A stretch of 9,841 nucleotides of DNA from NCBI GenBank assembly GCA_026981635.1, contig JALSIF010000293.1:1-9841 (forward strand), given 5' to 3'. This document shows, in pieces, positions 1 through 6,424 of this stretch. Each line of letters starts with the position of its first letter. Position 1 is the stretch's first letter. A program made the position numbers and the translations under genes. Source of the stretch: a bacterium (GTDB taxonomy: Bacteria > 4484-113 > JALSIF01). The notes under the pieces are model-generated. The model was not told the DNA's origin. It did no database searches and was given only the letters and a program-made list of their open reading frames with translations.

Positions 1-1
1 C

Positions 2-367
2 TTTGAGATGAAGCGGGACCGCTACGGGATGCCCGAGGCGGTGATTACTGAAAACAAGGTCTATCAGGTAAGGGCGGTCACTCCCCGCCAGCTGGAGATG
101 GAGCGGCTGCTGGAGAGGTTCGCCAAGGAGGCCGGGCTGGCCAGCGGCGGCGAAGTGAGGGCGCCCATGCCGGGGAAAATTCTCAAGGTGCTGGTGGAGC
201 CGGGGGACAAGGTCTCCCCTGACACCCCGGTGGCCATCCTGGAGGCGATGAAGATGGAAAATGAAATCATCGCCGAGGTAGAGGGGGTGGTCCGGGAGGT
301 GAAGGTCAAGGCGGGGGAGGCGGTGGAAAACGGTCAGCTCCTGGTGGTGGTGGGGGCAGAGGAGTAG
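2..367 (+). CDS. Biotin carboxyl carrier (biotinyl) domain protein, 5' end cut by the window
   Basis: This is the carrier part of a biotin-dependent carboxylase or decarboxylase. Biotin bound to a lysine shuttles CO2 between the biotin carboxylase and carboxyltransferase centres. Counting from the Met at base 8, a biotinyl domain spans about residues 49-116, with the classic EAMKMEN signature and the biotin-accepting lysine at residue 82. The APMPGKI entry strand lies about 30 residues before that lysine, as usual in the family. Residues 1-45 form a charged helical stretch I do not recognise. The frame is open to the left edge, and only seven bases precede the first Met, with no clear Shine-Dalgarno. 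The true start is therefore probably outside. It may be a separate carrier subunit or the tail of a multidomain carboxylase. The biotinyl domain is certain; the parent enzyme is not determinable. Confidence 0.88.
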   Translation, partial: FEMKRDRYGMPEAVITENKVYQVRAVTPRQLEMERLLERFAKEAGLASGGEVRAPMPGKILKVLVEPGDKVSPDTPVAILEAMKMENEIIAEVEGVVREVKVKAGEAVENGQLLVVVGAEE

Positions 368-412
368 GACGGCCCATCCCGCCCACCCCACAAGAGGGCT
401 AGACTGAGGAAG

Positions 413-1474
413 ATGTTAAGGCTGGCTCTACCGACCCTGGTCCTCCTGGGGGTAATTGGCCTTACGCCCCTGGGTGCCATTCCCATGACCACCTTTCTCA
501 CCAGGTTCTCGGTCAGCCTCCAGGAACCAGCTCACCCCGGGCAGAGGACAGATGAAGAGAAACAGCTCAACGAGGTTGCAAAGACCGAGGAGGAAAAGGA
601 GGACTGGCGCGAGGCGGGAGAGCAAGCCCTGACCGACCTTGCCTCCCAGGGAAAGGTATATCTCAGACTGGTCTTCTACCCTTCTCCGGAGCAGACGGTA
701 ACCTACGAGGAGGTTCAACGCCAGGTTCCCTCGGCACTCAGGGCGATCCTCTCCGACCCTGAGCTGGCCCCGCCGGAGGGGGCAAGGTCGGTAATGAAGA
801 GCGGGCAGAACCGCATCCTCTTCAGCCGCCGGATGGGCAACTGGGAGCTGCTTGACTCCCTAACCTGGGAGGTGAGCGGCGAGTGGGAGGAGCTTGCCAG
901 GAAGGCTCCCCTCATCTACCGTCACCTGACAAAGGAGGTTGAATTTACCCGCCAGGGGATCCTTCGCCTCTACATCGGCTTTCAAACTGACCCGCCGAGG
1001 ATGCTCAGGCTGTTTGTGGGGCCCTACTACTACTCGCCGCCCATAGAGATAGATGAGTTCCTCAACCAGCGGGCAGTGGCCGACGCTCAGAGCTGGAGCA
1101 GGCTCTATGAGATCTTCCAGCTGATGATCAAGGACGATCCTAAGCTCGGCGACAAGGCACTCTCCAGCCGACTGGACGAGCTCATGATGCTCAAGGACCG
1201 GGTGGACAAGGCTCTGCTCAAGGTAGTAGACAGCCCCCCAAAAAGTCCGGCCGGCCTGATCACCTTCGTGGAGCTAAACCGCAGCCAGCTGGAAGATATC
1301 TTCAGGAGCGACAACTTCAAGCGGTTCAAGGATGCCTACCTATATCTGGAAGCAGATCTCAGGGCGGTGGAGAGCCGCATGCGGGAGCTCATTGAGAAGG
1401 AAGTCCCCGAGCTTGATCAGTTCAAGTTCATGCTCAGGGTGGTAGTAAACGACGAGCTGGACCGGTTGGACTAG
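413..1474 (+). CDS. Exported or membrane-anchored protein of unknown function, 353 aa
   Basis: I do not recognise a family. The N-terminus (MLRLALPTLVLLGVIGL) is a hydrophobic segment at about residues 3-22 behind one Arg, so a signal peptide or single anchor is likely and the rest would be outside the membrane. A charged stretch rich in Glu and Lys follows (residues 45-70). A mixed domain then includes an aromatic patch, GPYYYSPP, at residues 203-210. The C-terminal third (about 220-350) looks helical and is rich in Asp, Glu, Lys and Arg. I found no cysteine in the protein and no catalytic motif. The start at 413 is supported by GAGGA at 406-410, though the spacing is short, and by the hydrophobic N-terminus. 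It lies 45 bases after the biotinyl gene and 20 before the methyltransferase gene, so co-transcription is likely. Function unknown. Confidence 0.85.
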   Translation: MLRLALPTLVLLGVIGLTPLGAIPMTTFLTRFSVSLQEPAHPGQRTDEEKQLNEVAKTEEEKEDWREAGEQALTDLASQGKVYLRLVFYPSPEQTVTYEEVQRQVPSALRAILSDPELAPPEGARSVMKSGQNRILFSRRMGNWELLDSLTWEVSGEWEELARKAPLIYRHLTKEVEFTRQGILRLYIGFQTDPPRMLRLFVGPYYYSPPIEIDEFLNQRAVADAQSWSRLYEIFQLMIKDDPKLGDKALSSRLDELMMLKDRVDKALLKVVDSPPKSPAGLITFVELNRSQLEDIFRSDNFKRFKDAYLYLEADLRAVESRMRELIEKEVPELDQFKFMLRVVVNDELDRLD

Positions 1475-1494
1475 GGCAGAAGGATAAGGGCGCG

Positions 1495-2172
1495 ATGGTG
1501 CGTAAAAAGATGAGCTTCTGGGAGGAGGTGGAGGACTTCCTCTCCCAGGCACCCCTCACCGATCACCGCCGCCAGCGCATCCTGGCCTACAAGGAGAGCC
1601 TGCTCCCCTTTGCAGTGGGGATCTACAACGTTCACAAGGCGAGGAACGCCGCCGGCCTCATCCGCACTGCCCACGTCAGCCGGGCGCGGGAGTTCATCGT
1701 AGTGGGGGAGCGGGACTGGACCAGCGCCGAGACCCGCACCGCTGACCAGTGGACCGACATCAAGATCATCCGCGAGTTGGACCAGTTTCTGGACTACGTG
1801 AAAGAGCGGGGCTACCGGCTGGTCTCGGTGGAGAAGAACGAGCGCTCGGTCTCCCTGTTTGAGATCGAGCGCTACCCCACCCCACCCCTCATCTTCCTGG
1901 GCACAGAACTTGGCGGCATCCCGGAGGAAATCCTTGCGGCAAGCGATCTCGTCGTCCACATCCCGGGTGGCGGCCTGGTCCCCTGGCTCAATGTCTCGGT
2001 GGCGGGGGGGATCGTGGTGTTTGACTTTCTCCAAAAGCACAAGGACGACCCGGCCTATGACCTTTCCCGTGAGCTTCCCGCCCCCGGGGTGAGGCACGGC
2101 TTTCTGGAGTTTCGCCACAAGAGCGAGCTTCGCCGCCGGCAGCGGGAGAAGGCCAGCTCCCAGGATGGCTGA
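1495..2172 (+). CDS. TrmH/SpoU-family RNA 2'-O-methyltransferase
   Basis: This is probably a SPOUT-class enzyme that methylates a ribose 2'-OH in tRNA or rRNA using S-adenosylmethionine. The three family motifs are in order. Motif 1 is N45-VHKARNAAGLI-R57-T, where the Arg corresponds to the catalytic Arg of TrmH. Motif 2 is IFLGTELGGIPEEI (133-146). Motif 3 is IPGGGLVPWLNVSVAGG (156-172), part of the knotted cofactor site. The length of 225 aa fits TrmH-like enzymes, and the tail (about 205-225) is basic, as expected for RNA contact. In motif 3 a Trp stands where many relatives have Ser before LNVS, and a GGG-containing loop precedes it, so the substrate cannot be assigned. AAGGG at 1486-1490 is a plausible ribosome site. 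The stop overlaps the next start by 8 bases, implying translational coupling to mnmE. Confidence 0.88.
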   Translation: MVRKKMSFWEEVEDFLSQAPLTDHRRQRILAYKESLLPFAVGIYNVHKARNAAGLIRTAHVSRAREFIVVGERDWTSAETRTADQWTDIKIIRELDQFLDYVKERGYRLVSVEKNERSVSLFEIERYPTPPLIFLGTELGGIPEEILAASDLVVHIPGGGLVPWLNVSVAGGIVVFDFLQKHKDDPAYDLSRELPAPGVRHGFLEFRHKSELRRRQREKASSQDG

Positions 2173-3535
2173 CACCATCGTCGCCCCGGCAACTCCCCCC
2201 GGCATAAGCGCCCTGGCCATGGTGCGCCTCTCCGGGCCGCGGGCGGTGGAGATGGTGGCTGAGCTTTCTGGCCTAAGCCGAAAGGAGTTTGAAGACCGGC
2301 ACGCAAGGCTGGTGGAGCTTCGCGACCAAGAGGGGGAGCTCATTGACCAGGCCATGGTCACCGTCTACCTTGGACCCCGCTCCTACACCGGCGAGGACCT
2401 GGTGGAGATCACCCTCCACGGAAACCCCCTTTTGGTGGAGCTGGTGGTGGAGGAGTGCATCGCTCGGGGGGCACGGCTGGCCGAGCCGGGGGAGTTTACC
2501 CGCCGGGCGCTGCTAAGGGGAAAGCTCTCTCCCGACCAGGTTGAGGCGCTGGGCCAGGTGATAACCGCCCGCACCCGCCACGGCCTGAGGCTGGCGCGCA
2601 GAAACCTGGCCGGGAAGCTGGGAGAGAAGCTTAGCCAGATCCGCCAAGAGCTGGTTGAAACGCTTGCGGCGGTGGAGGTGGTGTTTGACTACCCGGGGGA
2701 GGCGGCCGACGTCTCCTACCAAGAGGGGGAGACCCTGGCCGATGAGCCAGAGCTTTTGGGAGAAAGGATAGAAAGGCTTATCGGGCTTATCCAACCTCTA
2801 GTTGAGGACTATCCAAGACTCTCCGCCCTCAGCCGGGAGCCGCGGGTGGTGATCTGGGGGGCACCCAACGCGGGCAAGAGTTCGCTGTTTAACGCCCTCC
2901 TGGGGCGGGAGCGGGCCCTGGTCTCTCCCGCCCCGGGGACTACCCGGGACTACCTGGAGGCTCCCCTGGAGCTGGCTGGGCTTAGGCTGTCGGTGGTGGA
3001 CACGGCGGGCATAAGGGAGCAGGCGGGGGAGGAGGTGGAGGAGAAGGGGATCAGGCTGGCCGAAAAGCAACTCGGGGAGGCAGACCTTATTCTTGCCATC
3101 CTTGAGCGGGGCGAGCCGGCAAGCCTTCCACCAATCCCGGTGGAAGAGGGACAAGCGGTCATCTATGTGGCCACCAAGGTTGACCTGATGGAGAAGGTGC
3201 CCCAGGGGGAGGGAAGTTCACCTGAGGCTCCCCTTGCCACTTCCTCCCTCACCGGCCTGGGGATAGAGGAACTCAGGCAACGCATCGCCCGCCACTTTAC
3301 CAGTGAGGTGGGGGAGGACCGGCTGCTGGTCAGCCGCCGCCAGTATGAGAGCCTGAGGAGAGCCCTTGCCGCTTTGGAGCAGGCGCGGGAGGGGCTGAGG
3401 CGGGGAGTGGAGCCTGACCTGGTGGCGCTGGATCTCAGGGCTGCCCTGGAGGAGGTGTCCGGGCTGCTGGAGCTTCCCGGGGCAAGCGAGGCGGTGATTG
3501 CTGAGATGCTTCGTGGCTTCTGCGTGGGCAAGTAG
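2165..3535 (+). CDS. mnmE: tRNA uridine-5-carboxymethylaminomethyl modification GTPase MnmE
   Basis: MnmE works with MnmG to modify U34 in the wobble position of certain tRNAs, using a folate C1 unit and GTP hydrolysis. All expected parts are present in 456 aa, the usual family length. The N-terminal folate-binding domain opens with DTIVAPATPPG and carries YTGEDLVEITLHG (74-86) and the EPGEFTRRA strand (107-115). A helical domain surrounds the inserted G domain. The G domain has G1 GAPNAGKS (232-239), G2 GTTRD (258-262), G3 DTAG (279-282) followed by the Glu at 285, and G4 TKVD (337-340). The C-terminus ends FCVGK with the conserved Cys at 453. G4 has Thr in place of the usual Asn. The start overlaps the methyltransferase gene by 8 bases, and GCCAGCTCCCAGG gives only a weak ribosome site, so reinitiation is likely. 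MnmG is not in the window. Confidence 0.97.
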   Translation: MADTIVAPATPPGISALAMVRLSGPRAVEMVAELSGLSRKEFEDRHARLVELRDQEGELIDQAMVTVYLGPRSYTGEDLVEITLHGNPLLVELVVEECIARGARLAEPGEFTRRALLRGKLSPDQVEALGQVITARTRHGLRLARRNLAGKLGEKLSQIRQELVETLAAVEVVFDYPGEAADVSYQEGETLADEPELLGERIERLIGLIQPLVEDYPRLSALSREPRVVIWGAPNAGKSSLFNALLGRERALVSPAPGTTRDYLEAPLELAGLRLSVVDTAGIREQAGEEVEEKGIRLAEKQLGEADLILAILERGEPASLPPIPVEEGQAVIYVATKVDLMEKVPQGEGSSPEAPLATSSLTGLGIEELRQRIARHFTSEVGEDRLLVSRRQYESLRRALAALEQAREGLRRGVEPDLVALDLRAALEEVSGLLELPGASEAVIAEMLRGFCVGK

Positions 3536-3540
3536 ACCCT

Positions 3541-3557
3541 GGGCTGGGAGTAAGCCC
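3541..3557 (+). other. Short stem-loop just after mnmE
   Basis: GGGCT (3541-3545) can pair with AGCCC (3553-3557) around a 7-base loop, starting 5 bases after the mnmE stop. It is followed by CTATAAT rather than a T-run, so it is not a convincing intrinsic terminator. It may weaken read-through into the next gene or be chance in GC-rich DNA. Confidence 0.25.
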
Positions 3558-3558
3558 C

Positions 3559-3564
3559 TATAAT
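3559..3564 (+). promoter_or_regulatory. Perfect -10 box (TATAAT) ahead of the SPFH gene
   Basis: TATAAT lies 31 bases before the SPFH start codon, in DNA that is otherwise strongly GC-rich. A transcript start near 3571 would give a leader of about 24 bases that contains the strong Shine-Dalgarno. No good -35 hexamer sits 16-18 bases upstream, where the mnmE stop and the stem-loop lie, and there is no TG extension. The promoter assignment rests on the -10 box and its position. Confidence 0.45.
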
Positions 3565-3579
3565 CGCCGCTACCAACCG

Positions 3580-3587
3580 GGAGGTGA
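3580..3587 (+). promoter_or_regulatory. Strong ribosome binding site of the SPFH gene
   Basis: GGAGGTGA ends 7 bases before the ATG at 3595. It is near-perfectly complementary to the 16S rRNA tail and is the best ribosome site in the window. It fixes the start codon and suggests high expression. Confidence 0.75.
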
Positions 3588-3594
3588 GGTCAGG

Positions 3595-4560
3595 ATGGGA
3601 GCACTGGGAAGCGTCCTCGTCATTCTCATAACCATCGCCGTGGTAGTCGGGCTGATTCTCTATCAGCGGGTAAAGGAGAACCCCTATGACGCCAGGCTCA
3701 TCCGGCGCTTCAAGCGCACCGTCTACTCCCTGGTGGGGATCATCGTTCTGCTGCTCCTTTCCACCCAGCTCTACATCTTCGTTCCCCCGGGCTATGGCGT
3801 GGTGGCCTACAACTGGTTCACAGACACCTACAAGGTCTACGACGACGGCTTTCACATCATCTTCCGCCCCATCTACGAGCTCACCCGCTACGACGTGCGC
3901 AAGCAGGCCTACACCATGACCCTCACCCCGGCCGAAGGGGCGGTGCAGGGCCAGGACGAGGTCACCGTGATGAGCAGGGACAACCTGGAGATGGGGATAG
4001 ACATCACCCTGCTCTACTACTACGACCTCAAGAACCTGGACAAGCTCCACCGGGAGATCCGCTACCCGGAGGAAAAGATCGTCCGCCCCAAGACAAGGAA
4101 CGTGCTGCGCGACGTCTTTGCCCGCTACGAGGCCACTGAGGCGGCGGCGGTGAAGCGTGATGAGATCCAGCGGGAGATCTTCCGGGAGCTATCAGACTTC
4201 TTTGCCCAAAACTACATCATCCTGGAGGATGTGCAGCTTAGGGAGATCCGCCTGCCCGAGCTGGTGAGGACCGCCATTGAGGAGAAGAAGCGGGAGCAGC
4301 AGGAGGCGGAGAAGATGGAGTACACCATTCAGGTGGCTGAGAGAAAACGGGAGGTGCAGAAGCTTGAGGGGCAGGCGGAGGCCCAGAAGCGCATTGAGGT
4401 GGCCAAGGGAGAGGCGGAGGCCATCCGCATCATCAACGAACAGCTATCCAAAAGCCCCCAGTACCTCAAGTGGATGGCGGTAGACAAGCTAAACCCCAAC
4501 GCCAAGATCGTCATCACCGACCAAGACACCATCCTTGACCTAGGCACGCTGTCGGACTAA
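3595..4560 (+). CDS. SPFH/Band 7 (prohibitin-like) membrane protein
   Basis: Proteins of this family form ring-shaped oligomers on membranes, and some regulate FtsH-type proteases or organise membrane domains. Two hydrophobic helices come first (about residues 4-22 and 42-63), separated by a basic, polar linker. The second leads directly into VPPGYGVVAYNWF (63-75), the typical entry to the SPFH domain. The SPFH fold then runs to about residue 225. A long charged helical region follows (about 225-280), with the EAQKRIEVAKGEAEAIRI pattern of prohibitins and HflK/HflC. It ends in LSKSPQYLKWMAVDKLNPNAKIVI, a stretch matching the prohibitin tail. The length of 321 aa is normal for the family. Most relatives have one N-terminal membrane helix, so the second is unusual. 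No nfeD or partner SPFH gene is adjacent. The exact cellular role is not known. Confidence 0.93.
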   Translation: MGALGSVLVILITIAVVVGLILYQRVKENPYDARLIRRFKRTVYSLVGIIVLLLLSTQLYIFVPPGYGVVAYNWFTDTYKVYDDGFHIIFRPIYELTRYDVRKQAYTMTLTPAEGAVQGQDEVTVMSRDNLEMGIDITLLYYYDLKNLDKLHREIRYPEEKIVRPKTRNVLRDVFARYEATEAAAVKRDEIQREIFRELSDFFAQNYIILEDVQLREIRLPELVRTAIEEKKREQQEAEKMEYTIQVAERKREVQKLEGQAEAQKRIEVAKGEAEAIRIINEQLSKSPQYLKWMAVDKLNPNAKIVITDQDTILDLGTLSD

Positions 4561-4563
4561 GAA

Positions 4564-4593
4564 TTGGAGGAGTTACAGTTGCTCGGCTATGAT
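4564..4593 (+). promoter_or_regulatory. Possible promoter for mqnC
   Basis: TTGGAG (4564-4569) and TATGAT (4588-4593) are separated by 18 bases. The -10 matches consensus at 5 of 6 positions and the -35 at 3 of 6. Transcription would start near 4600, which leaves too little leader for the ATG at 4607 but suits the ATG at 4625 and its ribosome site. The same bases include GGAGGAG (4566-4572), so the element could instead be read as an orphan ribosome site. Confidence 0.3.
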
Positions 4594-4624
4594 TAGCCCC
4601 GCTTGAATGATGGCGAAGGGAAGC

Positions 4625-5788
4625 ATGAACGACGGAAATCTACCCTCCTTTGAAGAGGTCCGGGAGAAGGTCCTGGCGGGGGAGCGGATAAGCGAGGCTG
4701 ACGCCCTTGCCCTCTGGTACTACCCCGACCTTGCCGCGGTGGGAGAGCTGGCTCACCAAGTGAGGCTTCGGCTGAACGACCCCAAGGTGGTCACCTATGT
4801 CATTGACCGCAACATCAACTACACCAACGCCTGCGTCGCCCGCTGCAAGTTCTGCGCCTTCTGGAAGCAGCCCGGCTCAGGGCAGGTCTATGTCCACCAG
4901 TACGAGCCGGTAATCAAGGAGAAGATCGCCGAGGCAAGCGCCCAGGGGGCCACCCAGATCCTCATGCAGGGGGGCTTTCACCCAGATCTTCCCTTCTCCT
5001 ACTACACCGAGCTACTCCGCTCCATCAAGCGGGACTTTCCCCACATCATCATGCACTCCTTCGGTCCGCCGGAGATTAAGTTTTTCGCCACGACCTACAG
5101 GATGAGCGAGCGGCAGGTGCTTGAGGAGCTCAAGGAGGCGGGGCTGGACGGCCTTCCGGGAAGCTACGAGATCCTGGTGGACCGAGTCCAGCAGGCGATA
5201 GCCCCGGGCAAGTGCACCCCCGATGAGTGGTGCGAGATCATGACCATCGCGGCAGAGCTCGGGCTAAACACCACCGCCACCATGATGTTTGGCCACATTG
5301 AGACGGTGGAGGAGCGCATTGAGCACCTGAGGAGGATACGGGAGCTGCAGGAGATAACCCTCGGGGAGTTTGGCCGCGGGTTTACCGCCTTTATCGCCTG
5401 GCCATATCAGCACGAGAAGAACGCCCTCACTCCGCTGGTGAGGCGAGGGCTCATTAGGCTCGTCACCGCCCAGGAGTACCTTCGTATGGTGGCGGTGGCC
5501 CGCATCTACCTGGACAACGTGCGCCACCTCCAGTCCAGCTGGGTGACCATGGGCCCGCGGGTGGGCAGCGCCTCCCTCTTCTTTGGCTGCGACGACATGG
5601 GGGGCACCATGATGGAGGAAAATGTGGTAAGCGCCGCCGGTACCCTGTTTAAGATGAGTGCGGCAGAGATTGAGCGCATCATCCGGGAGGCCGGCTTTGA
5701 GCCCCGGGTGAGAAACACCTTCTATGAGTATGTGAGCCGGCCGCCCTTCCCCAAGGAGCAGGCTCAGGTCTATGCGGTGGGAAGCTAA
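4625..5788 (+). CDS. mqnC: Cyclic dehypoxanthine futalosine synthase-like radical SAM enzyme (MqnC)
   Basis: MqnC closes the second ring of the menaquinone precursor in the futalosine pathway, by radical S-adenosylmethionine chemistry in the cytoplasm. Numbered from 4625, the iron-sulfur cluster motif CxxxCxxC uses Cys 70, 74 and 77 (NACVARCKFCAF). It is followed by ILMQGGFHPDLPFSYY (112-127), TTATMMFGHIETVEERIEHL (216-235) and GFTAFIAWPYQ (252-262), which place it with MqnC rather than CofH. The usual family stretch LPGGGAEIL reads LPGSYEIL here, and FIPW reads FIAW, so it is a divergent member. An in-frame ATG pair at 4607/4610 would add six residues but has no ribosome site. The ATG at 4625 has GAAGGGAAG just upstream and is preferred. 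No other menaquinone gene is in the window. Alternative: a related radical SAM enzyme with another substrate. Confidence 0.85.
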   Translation: MNDGNLPSFEEVREKVLAGERISEADALALWYYPDLAAVGELAHQVRLRLNDPKVVTYVIDRNINYTNACVARCKFCAFWKQPGSGQVYVHQYEPVIKEKIAEASAQGATQILMQGGFHPDLPFSYYTELLRSIKRDFPHIIMHSFGPPEIKFFATTYRMSERQVLEELKEAGLDGLPGSYEILVDRVQQAIAPGKCTPDEWCEIMTIAAELGLNTTATMMFGHIETVEERIEHLRRIRELQEITLGEFGRGFTAFIAWPYQHEKNALTPLVRRGLIRLVTAQEYLRMVAVARIYLDNVRHLQSSWVTMGPRVGSASLFFGCDDMGGTMMEENVVSAAGTLFKMSAAEIERIIREAGFEPRVRNTFYEYVSRPPFPKEQAQVYAVGS

Positions 5789-5801
5789 GCGGGCCGCCAG
5801 C

Positions 5802-5824
5802 GGGAGGGGCAGCCCCCCACTCCC
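5802..5824 (+). promoter_or_regulatory. GC hairpin covering the ribosome-site region of the 114-aa gene
   Basis: GGGAGGGG (5802-5809) can pair with CCC plus CTCCC (5816-5818 and 5820-5824). This forms an 8-bp all-strong stem with a single bulged A at 5819 and a 6-base loop. The stem ends on the base before the ATG at 5825. The only Shine-Dalgarno-like sequence (GGAGG, 5803-5807) is inside the stem and lies 17 bases from the ATG, too far when unfolded. There is no T-run, so it is not a normal terminator. Confidence 0.4.
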
Positions 5825-6169
5825 ATGAGTGGCGCAACTGCGCTACCTGGCCTTGCTCTTATTGCCATCCTTGCCGGAGCCTTCCTTATCACCATGGTGC
5901 TCAGGCTATCTGGCTACCCCTACGCCGACTTCTGGCAGAGCCTGATCATTCTGGTCTTCGGGATCGTCCTGGGGGTGGCGGTCAGGTTTCTCATCCTGGT
6001 TCTTTTCGGCCCCCTGCCCCTGCCCATCCACCAGGGGCTGGCCGAGTTTGCCGGCGTTGCCCTTTGCTGTCAGTACGTAACCGCCTCGGGCTGGCAGCGG
6101 GCGGCCCTGGTGGGCGGAGTGTGGGGGGCGGCGGCACTTGCGGCGGGCCTGTTTGGGGTGCTCCTTTGA
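5825..6169 (+). CDS. Three-helix membrane protein of unknown function, 114 aa
   Basis: I do not recognise a family. Three hydrophobic helices are visible, at about residues 8-28, 38-62 and 70-113. The last is long enough for two short passes, broken near GWQR (88-91). The first loop is aromatic (SGYPYADFW, 29-37) and the second is Pro-rich (GPLPLPIHQG, 62-71). A Cys pair at 80-81 sits in the third hydrophobic stretch. The start at 5825 is the only possible one, since no ATG, GTG or TTG lies in frame between the mqnC stop at 5788 and it. The gene follows mqnC by 36 bases and precedes the 52-aa gene by 24, so the three probably share a transcript. Codon use looks like the neighbours, with strong G or C at third positions. 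Role unknown; small size and context suggest an accessory membrane component. Confidence 0.78.
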   Translation: MSGATALPGLALIAILAGAFLITMVLRLSGYPYADFWQSLIILVFGIVLGVAVRFLILVLFGPLPLPIHQGLAEFAGVALCCQYVTASGWQRAALVGGVWGAAALAAGLFGVLL

Positions 6170-6193
6170 GGGAAGCTGCTAATCTCCCTAACC

Positions 6194-6352
6194 ATGGCTA
6201 ACGGATGGGGAATGGCCTGGGGCTTTGGGATGCTCTTTGGGTGGGGACTCTTCATCTTCCTCATCGTCGCACTGGCCCTGATGCTCAGCTACCAGGGCAG
6301 GGCGGTGCGCCTGCTTGAGGAGATCAAGGACCTGCTCAAGGATAAGCGCTAG
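6194..6352 (+). CDS. Small one-helix membrane protein, 52 aa
   Basis: I do not recognise a family. The protein begins with a Gly/Trp/Met-rich segment (MANGWGMAWGFGMLFGWG). This runs into one hydrophobic helix (about residues 13-32) and ends in a charged amphipathic helix, AVRLLEEIKDLLKDKR (37-52). That tail looks like the cytoplasmic helix at the end of MscL channels, but the rest does not. The Gly/Trp-rich start recalls SHOCT-type small membrane proteins, but no SHOCT domain is present. Third codon positions are mostly G or C as in the neighbours, which supports a real gene. No Shine-Dalgarno lies at normal spacing; AGGGA (6169-6173) overlaps the upstream stop and could pair with TCCCT (6185-6189). 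Translation may depend on coupling to the 114-aa gene. A later start at 6212 is possible. Confidence 0.65.
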   Translation: MANGWGMAWGFGMLFGWGLFIFLIVALALMLSYQGRAVRLLEEIKDLLKDKR

Positions 6353-6424
6353 CCCTAGGTCCACGAAGCTACCTGGAGAAACTTCGCTTCCCGCGCAAGG
6401 GATGCCGCTTGCCAGTAGCCGGCT
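6353..6424. other. Convergent intergenic region with two weak stem-loops
   Basis: This 72-base stretch lies between the + strand 52-aa gene and the - strand TauE/SafE gene. CGAAG (6364-6368) can pair with CTTCG (6382-6386), and GCAAG (6395-6399) with CTTGC (6408-6412). Both stems are only 5 bp, and no T-run follows on either strand, so no standard terminator is visible even though two transcription units meet here. Confidence 0.3.

Noticed and set aside
1471-2361. Long - strand open frame (296 codons) opposite the methyltransferase and the mnmE start
   Set aside because: It lies antisense to two genes with clear family motifs. It shows no recognisable motif, and long antisense frames are expected in GC-rich coding DNA.
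3541-3557. Stem-loop as an intrinsic terminator of mnmE
   Set aside because: The stem is only 5 bp and no T-run follows; it is kept only as a weak structural note.
3163-4050. Long - strand open frame opposite the mnmE end and the SPFH gene
   Set aside because: It is the complement of well-supported genes and also crosses the mnmE-SPFH gap with its promoter and ribosome site. No protein family features.
6353-6424. Bidirectional terminator at the convergent junction
   Set aside because: Only two 5-bp stems with no T-run on either strand.
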